A DNA stretch of 64,000 nt from assembly GCF_014905415.1 (NCBI RefSeq), contig NZ_BNEO01000002.1, positions 1,054,001-1,118,000 of the forward strand. Reading direction: 5' to 3'. Positions 23,384 to 32,101 of this stretch are shown in pieces (position 1 is the first letter of the stretch; every line of letters starts with the position of its first letter). The DNA comes from Virgibacillus salexigens. GTDB taxonomy: Bacteria > Bacillota > Bacilli > Bacillales > Amphibacillaceae. The translations under genes were made by a program, and so were the position numbers. The notes beneath the pieces are model-generated. The model was given only the letters and a program-made list of their open reading frames with translations, was not told the origin of the DNA and did not search any database.

Positions 23384-23420
23384 AAAAATCCCTTGTCACA
23401 ACAAGTAACAAGGGATTTTT
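23384..23420 (-). terminator. Terminator of trxA
   Basis: Arms AAAAATCCCTTGT and ACAAGGGATTTTT form a long stem between trxA and uvrC. It is symmetric in its A/T tails and could act on both strands. Confidence 0.75.
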
Positions 23421-23453
23421 CTGTTTACATTCTACTGATTAGTATATCATTAT

Positions 23454-23768
23454 TTAGGCATGTTTGTTAATTAAATCAACTAATGCCTCTTTCGGTTGGA
23501 AACCAATTACTTGGTCTACCACATTACCATCTTTAAACAGTAATAATGTCGGAATACTCATTACGCCATATTTGCCTGCAGTTTCTTGGTTTTCGTCTAC
23601 GTCTAATTTTACAATCTGTACTTTATCTTCCATTTCTCCATCAATTTCTTCAAGAACAGGTGCAATCATCTTACAAGGTCCGCACCAAGGTGCCCAAAAG
23701 TCAGCTAATACTAAACCCTCTGCTGTTTCTTTAGAAAAATTTTGATCTGATACATTTATAATCGCCAT
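23454..23768 (-). CDS. trxA: Thioredoxin
   Basis: A 104-residue thioredoxin with the active site [10 protein letters not shown] (Cys about residues 29 and 32), the conserved [19 protein letters not shown] (cis-proline) and [13 protein letters not shown]. It is the general cytosolic disulfide reductase, supplied by thioredoxin reductase. The start at the ATG 23768 follows AGGAGG and gives exactly the length of B. subtilis TrxA; an upstream ATG at 23786 would lie before that site. It lies between etfA and uvrC as in B. subtilis. Confidence 0.97.
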   Translation of the reverse strand: MAIINVSDQNFSKETAEGLVLADFWAPWCGPCKMIAPVLEEIDGEMEDKVQIVKLDVDENQETAGKYGVMSIPTLLLFKDGNVVDQVIGFQPKEALVDLINKHA

Positions 23769-23890
23769 TCGTATCTTCCTCCTCAAATAAAGCTAAATTC
23801 TTACGTTGAGTATACCATCGTTAGTATTACCTTACTAATATTTTGCTTATTCATTAAAATCAACTGGAAATATGCTTATACAGTATAATT

Positions 23891-23926
23891 AAAAAGCTCT
23901 GTAAATAGCTATCTACAGAGCCTTCC
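23891..23926 (-). terminator. Terminator of the fadR-fadB-etfBA operon
   Basis: Minus-strand hairpin GGCTCTGTAGAT / ATTTACAGAGC followed by TTTTT, a few bases after the etfA stop codon. Confidence 0.85.
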
Positions 23927-23930
23927 ATTA

Positions 23931-24911
23931 TCATACCGTTACTTTAAGCTTTTTTATCTCTTCTATCAACAACGGAATCACTTCAAACAAATCCCCAACA
24001 ATGCCATAATCCGCTACATTAAAAATATTGGCTTCTGGGTCTTTATTTATGGCTACAATTACTTTCGAGTTAGACATTCCAGCTAGATGTTGAATAGCCC
24101 CTGATATCCCAACAGCAATATATAAATCAGGTGTTACTACCTTACCGGTTTGCCCAATTTGCAAGGAATAATCACAGTATTCTGCATCGCAGGCTCCACG
24201 TGAAGCACCAACTGCTCCTCCTAAAACTTCCGCCAATTCATAAAGTGGTTTGAAACCGTCTTCACTTTTAACGCCGCGTCCCCCGGCTATAATAATATTG
24301 GCTTCTGATAAATCTACCCCTTCTGACGCTTTTCTTACGACATCTTTAATTACCGTACGGATATCGGTAATCTCGAGATCCTTTGGTGTGATTTCACCCG
24401 AGCGTGCTTCATCTCGTTCAAGTGCAGGAATATTATTAGGACGAATGGTGAAAAAGGTCAGGCCATCAGTAATGATCTTCTTTTCAAATGCCTTCCCAGA
24501 ATAAATTGGTCGAATAAATTGCACATGATCCCCATCCACTTCAATATCGACAGCATCGGAAATCAAACCAGTATTCAACTTACTTGCAATCTTAGGAGTT
24601 AAGTCTTTACCAATTGCCGTATGCCCCATAACAATACTTGTTGGTGACTCTTCGTTTACGATTGCTAAGATCGCCTGTCCATAACCTTCAGAAGTATAAG
24701 CTTTTAATTGTTCATGAGAAATGGTAATGACTCGATCAGCACCGTAATAAATCATTTCCTCTCCCAGCGCCTGAAGTTCACCATTTCCACAAATAACGCC
24801 TACTATTTCACCTTCTTCATTTATTTTCTTTGCTGCTGCAATTGCCTCATAAGAGACATTTCGTAATGAACCTTCTTTTACTTCACCAATTACTAACAAT
24901 TTATCACTCAC
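23931..24911 (-). CDS. etfA: Electron transfer flavoprotein alpha subunit
   Basis: A 326-residue subunit that binds FAD and passes electrons from acyl-CoA dehydrogenases to the quinone pool. The C-terminal FAD-binding part shows IIIAGGRGVKSEDGFKPL, VGASRGACDAEYC, QIGQTGKVVTPDLYIAVGIS, and GAIQHLAGM. The N-terminal half is the alpha/beta domain. Start is GTG after AGAGGAG. It is last in the FadR-controlled operon, behind etfB. Confidence 0.96.
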   Translation of the reverse strand: MSDKLLVIGEVKEGSLRNVSYEAIAAAKKINEEGEIVGVICGNGELQALGEEMIYYGADRVITISHEQLKAYTSEGYGQAILAIVNEESPTSIVMGHTAIGKDLTPKIASKLNTGLISDAVDIEVDGDHVQFIRPIYSGKAFEKKIITDGLTFFTIRPNNIPALERDEARSGEITPKDLEITDIRTVIKDVVRKASEGVDLSEANIIIAGGRGVKSEDGFKPLYELAEVLGGAVGASRGACDAEYCDYSLQIGQTGKVVTPDLYIAVGISGAIQHLAGMSNSKVIVAINKDPEANIFNVADYGIVGDLFEVIPLLIEEIKKLKVTV

Positions 24912-24938
24912 GTAAATTACTCCTCTCTGTCGTTATGA

Positions 24939-25712
24939 TTAAAGTACCTTTGATTCATGTTTAAGTAATGAAACTAGTTCTGTTACTTGATCATTCATTT
25001 CCCCTTCAAGAACTCTTCCAGCTTCTTTTTCAGGTGGCAAGAATATATCTATTGTCTTTGATTTCGGAGCAACTTCATCTTCATCCAAATCCAAATCATC
25101 AATTTCTAGTTCTTCCAATGGTTTTTTCTTTGCTTTCATTATCCCTGGAAGTGATGGATAACGCGGTTCATTTAGTCCTTGTTGACAAGTAACTAAAACC
25201 GGTAATGAAGCTTCAATAATTTCCACATCACCTTCCACATCTTTCTCAATGTTTACCTTATCTCCATCAATCTTTAAACTTGTTATTGTAGTAATGTATG
25301 GAATCCCTAATGATTCAGCTAACCGTGGTCCAACCTGACCGCTTGCTTCATCAATGGCAACATTTCCTGCAAGGAGTAAATCCACATCTTTTTCCTCAAA
25401 AAACGCTTCCAAAATTTTAGCCGTTGTAAATTGATCGCCATCCTCAAGGTCATCTTCCGTATTAATGAGTACTGCTTTATCTGCTCCCATTGCCAGCGCA
25501 GTACGCAATTGTTTCTCAGACTCCTCGTCACCAATTGTTACAACCGTTACTTCGCCACCATGTTCATCACGCTGATTAATTGCTTCTTCCACCGCATATT
25601 CATCATATGGATTAATGATGAATTCAGCCCCGTCTTCTTCAATCTTGCCATTGGATACATTTATCTTTTCTTCGGTATCAAATGTCTTTTTTAATAATAC
25701 ATAAATATTCAT
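24939..25712 (-). CDS. etfB: Electron transfer flavoprotein beta subunit
   Basis: A 257-residue partner of EtfA that carries AMP in the bacterial complex. It begins MNIYVLLKKTFDTEEKINVS; the family segment INPYDEYAVEEAINQRDE (about residues 34-51) and LGIPYITTITSL with CQQGLNEPRYPSLPGIMKAKKK (read in two parts) fit EtfB. AAGGAGG precedes the ATG. It lies between fadB and etfA with short gaps, so co-expression in fatty-acid degradation is likely. Confidence 0.95.
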   Translation of the reverse strand: MNIYVLLKKTFDTEEKINVSNGKIEEDGAEFIINPYDEYAVEEAINQRDEHGGEVTVVTIGDEESEKQLRTALAMGADKAVLINTEDDLEDGDQFTTAKILEAFFEEKDVDLLLAGNVAIDEASGQVGPRLAESLGIPYITTITSLKIDGDKVNIEKDVEGDVEIIEASLPVLVTCQQGLNEPRYPSLPGIMKAKKKPLEELEIDDLDLDEDEVAPKSKTIDIFLPPEKEAGRVLEGEMNDQVTELVSLLKHESKVL

Positions 25713-25730
25713 ATCAATTCCTCCTTTAGT

Positions 25731-26504
25731 TTATCTATCCTGGAAGTTTGGTTTACGTTTTTCGATAAATGCCTGCACACCCTCTTTGGCATCTTCCGTG
25801 CCGAATACTTCACCAAAGGCCCTAGCTTCCTCTTCAATCCCAAGATCAAAATTTTTGGTTTTTGCATACGGTAATAGGTGCATCACTTGTTTAATTGATA
25901 ATTTTCCTTTTGCTGCAATTTTTTCTGCCAAGCGCTGGGTTTCTTGTTCCAACATTTCCTCATGAACCACTTTATTTGCTAACCCGAACGAATATGCTTC
26001 TGTACCAGTTATTGGTTCCCCTGTTAAAATCATCTCATAAGCTTTTGCTGTACCTACGTAATGTGGTAATCGCTGTGTACCAGCAAATCCCGGTATAATT
26101 CCTAATGTGATTTCAGGTAATCCTAACTTCGTATTCTCTGTAACAATTCTTATATGACAAGCCATTGCTAACTCCAGGCCACCACCCAAAGCAGCACCAT
26201 GAATAGATGCGATAACAGGAATTGAGAAATGTTCAATTCGATTAAATAATTCCTGCCCCCGTTTTGCTAGTGATTCATAATCAGATGCTTGTTGCAAGGA
26301 AGTAAATTCTTTGATATCTGCTCCGGCAGAAAAAAATTTCCCATCCCCTTTAATAACAACTGCCTTGACGCTTTCAGCAGCTTCTACTTCATCTAATTGA
26401 TGAGCTAAATCATTTAATAGAGTACTAGATAAAGCATTTGCAGGTGGACTTTGAATCGTTAAATACGCTACTTGGCTCTCAATATTTAAAGCTAGTGTCC
26501 CCAA
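25731..26504 (-). CDS. fadB: Enoyl-CoA hydratase (YsiB type)
   Basis: A 257-residue crotonase that hydrates trans-2-enoyl-CoA in beta-oxidation. The oxyanion-hole segments FFSAGADIKEFTSL (about residues 58-71) and HGAALGGGLELAMACHIRI (about 100-118) are seen, as is the catalytic Glu region LGLPEITLGIIPGFAGTQRL (about 125-144). The TTG start nine bases after AAAGGAGG is preferred over an ATG at 26525 that overlaps that site. It is the second gene of the FadR operon. The name follows B. subtilis usage; it is not the two-domain FadB of E. coli. Confidence 0.92.
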   Translation of the reverse strand: MGTLALNIESQVAYLTIQSPPANALSSTLLNDLAHQLDEVEAAESVKAVVIKGDGKFFSAGADIKEFTSLQQASDYESLAKRGQELFNRIEHFSIPVIASIHGAALGGGLELAMACHIRIVTENTKLGLPEITLGIIPGFAGTQRLPHYVGTAKAYEMILTGEPITGTEAYSFGLANKVVHEEMLEQETQRLAEKIAAKGKLSIKQVMHLLPYAKTKNFDLGIEEEARAFGEVFGTEDAKEGVQAFIEKRKPNFQDR

Positions 26505-26536
26505 AGTTTCTCCTCCTTTTTCCAAAGAATGTGTTG

Positions 26537-27121
26537 TTATGATAGGGTTAGACCTTCGGTTAAAAGGGTATGAACCTCTTTAGCTTGCTCTATCAGTTGA
26601 TATTTCCTTTCTTTCATAACCCAATTTGTAACCGTTTCATCTAGTGTACCAAAAATCATTTGACGAACAAGTGGTATATTCAAACTATTTCGGAAAATAC
26701 CTTCTTTCATTCCCTCTTGAACAATCGAGTCAATTACTGTCAAATATGGTTTCAGTACATTATTAATTTCTAATCTTAATTCAGGATTTGACTGCCTTAA
26801 TTCTAACTGCGTGACAACTGCTAAATGAGGATCCTTACTTAATTGACTGAAATGCAGCTGAATTAATTCGTACAGCTTCTCATTTGCATTGTTCTTATTT
26901 TGAATAGCTTCGGTTATATGGTTAATAAATTGCCCCATTTTTTCTTCGAACACAGAAATTAATATGTCTTCCTTGTTTTTAAAATATAAGTATATGGTTC
27001 CGTCAGCTACGCCAGCTTTCTTTGCTATTTTAGATACTTGTGAAGCGTGATAGCCATTTTCTGCAATAACTTCTACTGCCGCTTCAATAATTTGATTATA
27101 CTTCGGTTTATTCTTTTTCAT
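26537..27121 (-). CDS. fadR: TetR-family fatty-acid degradation repressor FadR
   Basis: A 194-residue repressor whose DNA binding is relieved by long-chain acyl-CoA. The N-terminal helix-turn-helix is complete (IIEAAVEVIAENGYHASQVS, then KIAKKAGVADGTIYLYFKNK); the C-terminal domain binds the ligand. A perfect 18-base palindrome matching the known FadR box lies 30 bases upstream of its start, right after its promoter, so it autoregulates. It is the first gene of fadR-fadB-etfB-etfA. Confidence 0.94.
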   Translation of the reverse strand: MKKNKPKYNQIIEAAVEVIAENGYHASQVSKIAKKAGVADGTIYLYFKNKEDILISVFEEKMGQFINHITEAIQNKNNANEKLYELIQLHFSQLSKDPHLAVVTQLELRQSNPELRLEINNVLKPYLTVIDSIVQEGMKEGIFRNSLNIPLVRQMIFGTLDETVTNWVMKERKYQLIEQAKEVHTLLTEGLTLS

Positions 27122-27151
27122 CGTACTCTCCTAACAATTACAAGCATAAAA

Positions 27152-27169
27152 TGAATGATTATTCATTCA
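27152..27169. promoter_or_regulatory. FadR operator
   Basis: TGAATGATTATTCATTCA is an 18-base palindrome that fits the B. subtilis FadR consensus (TGAATGA-N4-TCATTCA). It lies just downstream of the -10 of the fadR promoter, a position that blocks transcription. Confidence 0.85.
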
Positions 27170-27171
27170 TA

Positions 27172-27200
27172 ATGATAGCTTCTTTTTCCCTTAATGTCAA
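27172..27200 (-). promoter_or_regulatory. Promoter of the fadR operon
   Basis: On the minus strand TTGACA and TATCAT are 17 bases apart. The FadR box begins two bases after the -10. It lies between lcfA and fadR. Confidence 0.75.
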
Positions 27201-27224
27201 TAGATAGCTTGTACTTGTTATTGG

Positions 27225-27244
27225 AAAAAAAGAGCTTTTCGCTC
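27225..27244 (-). terminator. Short terminator after lcfA
   Basis: On the minus strand GAGC / GCTC, a four-base-pair stem overlapping the lcfA stop codon, is followed by seven T residues. The stem is weak, so some read-through into fadR is probable. Confidence 0.45.
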
Positions 27245-28934
27245 AAATAGTTGTTGCTTCTTCTATTTTCGTATCATCTTCGACTAATTGTCTGCGTAGT
27301 ATTTTACCTACTGCTGTTTTCGGAAGTTCATCGCGAAAATCATATTTCTTTGGAACTTTATAAGCGGCTAAATGCTTTCTACAATGGGTATTAAGATCTT
27401 CCTCTGTTAGATTAAATCCTTGTTTTAACACAACGTATGCTTTTACTGTTTCTCCACGGTATGGGTCGGGAATACCAGCAACGACCGCTTCCTGTACTGC
27501 CTCATGTTCATATAGAACTTCCTCTACCTCTCTCGGGTAAATATTATACCCACCAGCAATAATCATGTCTTTCTTTCGATCAACAATATAAAAATAGCCA
27601 TCCTCTGTTTGATAACCTAAATCACCTGTAAACAGCCATCCATCTTTCAATACTTGATCCGTTTCTTCAGGGTTATTCCAATATCCCTTCATTATTTGAG
27701 GCCCTTTTACTGCAATTTCCCCAACTTCTCCAATTGCGGCTTCCTCCATTGTTTCCATATTAAAGATCTTTGAATCCGTATCCGGCCATGGTACACCAAT
27801 ACTACCATTCCTTCGTTGATGCCATACAAAATTGGCATGTGTTACCGGGGATGATTCAGTTAAACCATAACCTTCAACTAACTTCCCCCCAGTTACCTCC
27901 TCAAACTGCTCTTGTACTTCTGTTGGTAGAGGAGCTGATCCACTGATACAAGCTTCAATTGATGATAAATCGTAATTTGTTAATTTTGGATGATTTAACA
28001 AACCAACATAAATCGTAGGTGCCCCAGGAAACAATGTTGGTTTTTGTTTGTGAATGGTTTTCAATACCTCCGTAGGGTCAAATTTAGGTAGCAGGATCAT
28101 TTTCGCACCAATAAGTATCGAATTATTCATAACAGCAGTCATTCCATATACATGAAAAAACGGCAATACCCCTAACACAATTTCTTCACCAGGTTTTGTT
28201 TTGTATACCCAAGCGTCACACATTTCTACGTTCGATACCAGATTATAATGTGTTAACATGACTCCTTTTGGAAATCCTGTTGTTCCACCGGTATACTGTA
28301 ATAAAGCCAAATCTTCTTTTGAATCAATCGTTACTGGCTCATAGGTTGCTCTGGCCGTTTCCATAATATATTCCCATGTATGCATATCCTCTCCTTGCTC
28401 TGCTTTTACTACCATATTATATTGTCTTTTTTGAATATATGGGTAAATGATGTTTTTGGGGAATGGTAAATAGTCCTTCAGACATGCAACTATTGTATGT
28501 TTAAGATCAGTGTTGTCCTTTACATTAGTCACTCGCGGCAATAAAACGTCCAGACATACGATAAAGGTAGCTCCCGAGTCATTCAATTGATACTGTAGTT
28601 CCCTTTCTTTATATAACGGGTTGGTTTGCACAACGATACCGCCAGCCATTAAAGCACCATAATAACAAATCACTGACTGCGGGCAGTTGGGTAACATGAT
28701 AGCTATTCGGTCGCCTTTTTCCATCCCAAGCATTTGAAGATAATTAGCCATTTTAGCTGCTTGTGTGTAGAGCTCTTCGTAAGCTAACTCTTTACCCATG
28801 AAATGAAGCGCTTTCTTTTTTGGGAAACGTTCTGCGCTTTTTTGTAATAATGAATGTAATGGTTTTTCGTCATAATGCATAGAGGGCTTAATCTCAGGTG
28901 GATAATGTTGATGCCAGCTTTTTGTGTTTTCCAT
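27243..28934 (-). CDS. lcfA: Long-chain fatty-acid-CoA ligase
   Basis: A 563-residue AMP-forming acyl-CoA synthetase that activates long-chain fatty acids for beta-oxidation. Core motifs are complete: LLQYTGGTTGFPKGVMLTH (about residues 216-234), VEGYGLTESSPVTH (about 358-371), LFTGDLGYQTEDGYFYIVDR (about 434-453) and the C-terminal KTAVGKILRRQL with the catalytic Lys. AGGAGG precedes the ATG. In B. subtilis lcfA is the first gene of the FadR operon; here the FadR box lies behind it, so its own control is unclear. Confidence 0.95.
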   Translation of the reverse strand: MENTKSWHQHYPPEIKPSMHYDEKPLHSLLQKSAERFPKKKALHFMGKELAYEELYTQAAKMANYLQMLGMEKGDRIAIMLPNCPQSVICYYGALMAGGIVVQTNPLYKERELQYQLNDSGATFIVCLDVLLPRVTNVKDNTDLKHTIVACLKDYLPFPKNIIYPYIQKRQYNMVVKAEQGEDMHTWEYIMETARATYEPVTIDSKEDLALLQYTGGTTGFPKGVMLTHYNLVSNVEMCDAWVYKTKPGEEIVLGVLPFFHVYGMTAVMNNSILIGAKMILLPKFDPTEVLKTIHKQKPTLFPGAPTIYVGLLNHPKLTNYDLSSIEACISGSAPLPTEVQEQFEEVTGGKLVEGYGLTESSPVTHANFVWHQRRNGSIGVPWPDTDSKIFNMETMEEAAIGEVGEIAVKGPQIMKGYWNNPEETDQVLKDGWLFTGDLGYQTEDGYFYIVDRKKDMIIAGGYNIYPREVEEVLYEHEAVQEAVVAGIPDPYRGETVKAYVVLKQGFNLTEEDLNTHCRKHLAAYKVPKKYDFRDELPKTAVGKILRRQLVEDDTKIEEATTI

Positions 28935-29111
28935 GGTTTCTCCTCCTTTTATCTTATTTTATACCTATTATACCGATTAATTTCAATTTTTTAAAATTTA
29001 ATGTAAATTTTTTATTACATTTTTATTTGTCAATATAGAATCATCGGAATGGACTGATAAATATAGGTGTTTTTTTCCGTTTTTTCAACGCTAAGTTTTA
29101 TACATTTTTAC

Positions 29112-29154
29112 AAAAAAAGCTTGTAGAAAACAGCGGAAACTATTTCTACAAGCT
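29112..29154 (-). terminator. Terminator upstream of lcfA (end of the mutS2-yshE unit)
   Basis: Minus-strand hairpin with 12-base arms AGCTTGTAGAAA / TTTCTACAAGCT followed by seven T residues. It ends transcription coming from mutS2, yshE and the small membrane gene. Confidence 0.85.
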
Positions 29155-29193
29155 ATAACTTCACCGGGCAAGTAATTATATCAAAAATTTTAT

Positions 29194-29274
29194 TTATATA
29201 AGCCATATAATTCCTACCACAATAAATACAACGGCCACAACGATTAAAATTTTCGCTAACCTGTCTAGAACCAT
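29194..29274 (-). CDS. Predicted 26-aa membrane peptide between yshE and lcfA
   Basis: An ATG follows AAGGAGAGG at five bases. The product starts MVLDRLAK and then runs as one hydrophobic helix (ILIVVAVVFIVVGIIWLI). It starts 12 bases after the stop of yshE and ends before the terminator at 29154, so it is probably the last gene of that transcript. The sequence resembles the first helix of DUF2905-type proteins but is much shorter. No function known. Confidence 0.55.
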   Translation of the reverse strand: MVLDRLAKILIVVAVVFIVVGIIWLI

Positions 29275-29286
29275 GTATTCCTCTCC

Positions 29287-29703
29287 TTATCCTATACTTG
29301 CTCCAATGACAAAAGCTAGTCCAATCGATATCATCATGGATATAAATCCAACAGCTTTATTTCCACGACCAATCTCTTCATCTACTTTTAACATCGGCGT
29401 TAAAAATTCAAAAATAAAATAGCCTATAAGAAGCAGCAGGAACCCAAGGACTCCCCAGCCTATGCTTTGCAGCAGTGTATCGTTATGTTCAATGGAATAA
29501 CGGAAAATGGTAGCAATTCCAAATATCTTACCTCCTGTTGCCATCGCCACTGCAAAATTTCCTTTTTTGATTTCTTCCCAATTTTTATATGTCGTTACAA
29601 CTTCAAACACTGCTAAGAACACAAGCGTACATAAGATTACTACACTATATCTGGCTGCTGTTTCTACAACGATATTTTCCCAAAAAGCTGCCATCAAATA
29701 CAT
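29287..29703 (-). CDS. yshE: YshE, DUF350 membrane protein
   Basis: A 138-residue integral membrane protein with four predicted transmembrane helices, the DUF350 pattern. The helices are at about residues 13-33 (YSVVILCTLVFLAVF), 46-65, 75-98 (GWGVLGFLLLLIGYFIFEFL) and 115-136; the loop with KGNFAVAMATGGKIFGIAT is conserved. Function unknown. The ATG at 29703 has GGGGTG six bases before it. It is downstream of mutS2, as in B. subtilis, and probably co-transcribed. Confidence 0.85.
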   Translation of the reverse strand: MYLMAAFWENIVVETAARYSVVILCTLVFLAVFEVVTTYKNWEEIKKGNFAVAMATGGKIFGIATIFRYSIEHNDTLLQSIGWGVLGFLLLLIGYFIFEFLTPMLKVDEEIGRGNKAVGFISMMISIGLAFVIGASIG

Positions 29704-29726
29704 ATCCTTCACCCCGATATATCAGA

Positions 29727-32075
29727 CTATTTCAAACTAATAACGGTAACACCACTACCACCTTCACTCGACGAGCCTGGTCTTGCTTCACTAATTCGAG
29801 GATGATTTTTTACAAATGTCTGTACGCCCTTTCGTAATGCACCTGTACCCTTTCCATGGATAATTGATACCTTTGGATAACCAGCTAATAATGCATCATC
29901 GATATATTTTTCTAATTTTAATAATGCATCCTCATAGCGTTCTCCACGTAGATCAAGCTCCGTTTTCACATGGTAAGTCGATCCTTTAATAGTTGTTAGA
30001 GGTTTCTCAACCGATTGTTTCGTTTTACCTAACAACTGTAAATCTTTTCGTTCTACTTTAACTTTCATAATTCCAACTTGTACAAGATATTCATTCTCAT
30101 TTACTTTCTCCAAAACAGTACCTTTTTGGTTAATGGTTAGTAATTTTATTTCATCTCCAACCTGAAGTTCTTTCTGTTGCTCCTGCTTACCACCGTAGGA
30201 TTTTTGTTTCTCTTGTTTCGAAGTAAGTTGCGGTTTTGTCGAATCAAGTATTTTCTTAGCTTCAATCCATTCATGTTCTTTCCATTCAGCCTCTGTTCGC
30301 ATATTGCGAATCTCTTCTACAATCAACTCCGCATCTTCACGTGCCTTTTTAATAGCAGCTTCTGCTTTCTCTTCGGCTTTTCGATACAAGACTTCCCGTT
30401 TTTCCATCAATTGATTCCATTCACGTTGCAACTCACCATGAAGTTTTTCGGTTTCCTCTAAAAGCTGATAAGCCTCTTCATAGTCCTTTGCCGCATTTGT
30501 TTGTGACTTCTCAAGTGAAGCAATCATATTCTCCACACTTTTCGAATCGATACCGACATGCTTCTGTGCCTCCTCAATAACATATTGATGAAGTCCAAGC
30601 CTTTTTGAAATTTCAAACGCATTACTTCTGCCAGGAACCCCTAATAACAAACGATAGGTTGGCTGCAATGTTTGAACATCAAACTCTACAGATGCATTAA
30701 CAACTTGGTTACGATTATATCCATATGCTTTTAATTCTGGATAATGTGTTGTTGCGATGACACGTGCGTCACGACTTATTACTTCATCCAAAATCGCCAT
30801 CGCTAAAGCTGCTCCCTCTTGTGGATCGGTACCTGCACCTAATTCATCAAACAATACAAGCGTTTGATCATCCACATGTTTTAAAATATCCACAATATTT
30901 GTCATATGAGAAGAAAACGTGCTTAAATTTTGCTCAATTGACTGCTCATCACCGATGTCAGCATAAACCTGCTTAAAAACTGCAAGTTCACAACCATCGT
31001 AAGCAGGTATTTGTAAACCTGACTGCGCCATTAACGTGCATAGACCGACTAATTTTAATGTGACGGTTTTGCCACCCGTGTTTGGTCCAGTAATAACAAT
31101 CGAAGTAAACGTATTACCAATTTCTATGTCGTTTGCTACAACAGCTTCTTTATCAATTAGAGGATGACGTGCTTGCTGCATTTTTATTATGCCATCGTTA
31201 TTCATACGAGGCATTGCTGCTTTCATCGATTCACCAAGTTTGGCTCGTGCAGCAATAAAATCTATCTGCCCTAATACACGAACGTTCTCCTGTAAAAAAC
31301 CCTCCTCGCTTGCAATATGATTGCTTAGTTCCCTTAGTATCCGGTCTATTTCTTGTTTCTCTTTAACAACTGCTTCTTGTAATTGATTATTTAAATCCAC
31401 TACTGCTTTTGGCTCCATAAAGAGTGTTTGGCCTGATGCTGATTGATCGTGAACAATCCCACCAATTGCTCCACGATACTCTTGCTTTACGGGAAGGACA
31501 TAGCGATCATTTCGAATGGTGATAATAGCATCGGATAACATACTGCTTTTCGATTTTGTAAAGCTTTCTAACCTTTCTCTCACCCTACTTTCAAATGTAC
31601 GTATTGATGAACGAATACCTCGAAGCTTTTGGGATGCACTATCCATCACTTGGCCATGATCATCAATACAGCTTTTAATATGCCGTTCTAAATCACGTAA
31701 TGAAGTAATATGTTCTGCATACTTTTTTAAAATAGGTAATTCTTCTTCCAACTTCATAATAAAGTCCCTTACCTGTCTTCCACCATAAATCGTACTAGCT
31801 ACATCCATACATTCACTTGTCGTGAGAACTCCACCAATAGAACTTCGTTTTAAACTTGCACGGATATCAAAAATGCCGCCCAATGGTATGGATTTATTTA
31901 ATCTGCGTATTTGTGAAGCTTCATCCGTTTCTTGCTGTAAATGTACCACTTCTTCCATCTCTGTAGAAGGATTTAGCTGCTTAGCGAAATCCTTTCCTAA
32001 ACTCGTTTCTGCATGATTTATTAATTGTTCAATTATTTTATTATATTCAAGTACACGAAGAATTCGATCATTCAT
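29727..32075 (-). CDS. mutS2: Endonuclease MutS2 / ribosome-rescue ATPase
   Basis: A 782-residue MutS-family ATPase. The ATPase core has [13 protein letters not shown] (Walker A, about residues 331-343) and [20 protein letters not shown] (Walker B, about 407-426). A long coiled-coil (about 515-640) is followed by a KOW-like part and the C-terminal Smr nuclease domain with [20 protein letters not shown] and [14 protein letters not shown]. MutS2 suppresses homologous recombination in some bacteria and splits collided ribosomes in B. subtilis. It has no mismatch-recognition domain. It lies between polX and yshE in the conserved order. Confidence 0.96.
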   Translation of the reverse strand: MNDRILRVLEYNKIIEQLINHAETSLGKDFAKQLNPSTEMEEVVHLQQETDEASQIRRLNKSIPLGGIFDIRASLKRSSIGGVLTTSECMDVASTIYGGRQVRDFIMKLEEELPILKKYAEHITSLRDLERHIKSCIDDHGQVMDSASQKLRGIRSSIRTFESRVRERLESFTKSKSSMLSDAIITIRNDRYVLPVKQEYRGAIGGIVHDQSASGQTLFMEPKAVVDLNNQLQEAVVKEKQEIDRILRELSNHIASEEGFLQENVRVLGQIDFIAARAKLGESMKAAMPRMNNDGIIKMQQARHPLIDKEAVVANDIEIGNTFTSIVITGPNTGGKTVTLKLVGLCTLMAQSGLQIPAYDGCELAVFKQVYADIGDEQSIEQNLSTFSSHMTNIVDILKHVDDQTLVLFDELGAGTDPQEGAALAMAILDEVISRDARVIATTHYPELKAYGYNRNQVVNASVEFDVQTLQPTYRLLLGVPGRSNAFEISKRLGLHQYVIEEAQKHVGIDSKSVENMIASLEKSQTNAAKDYEEAYQLLEETEKLHGELQREWNQLMEKREVLYRKAEEKAEAAIKKAREDAELIVEEIRNMRTEAEWKEHEWIEAKKILDSTKPQLTSKQEKQKSYGGKQEQQKELQVGDEIKLLTINQKGTVLEKVNENEYLVQVGIMKVKVERKDLQLLGKTKQSVEKPLTTIKGSTYHVKTELDLRGERYEDALLKLEKYIDDALLAGYPKVSIIHGKGTGALRKGVQTFVKNHPRISEARPGSSSEGGSGVTVISLK

Positions 32076-32101
32076 GTTTTTTACTACTCCTTTAAGCTAT
32101 C

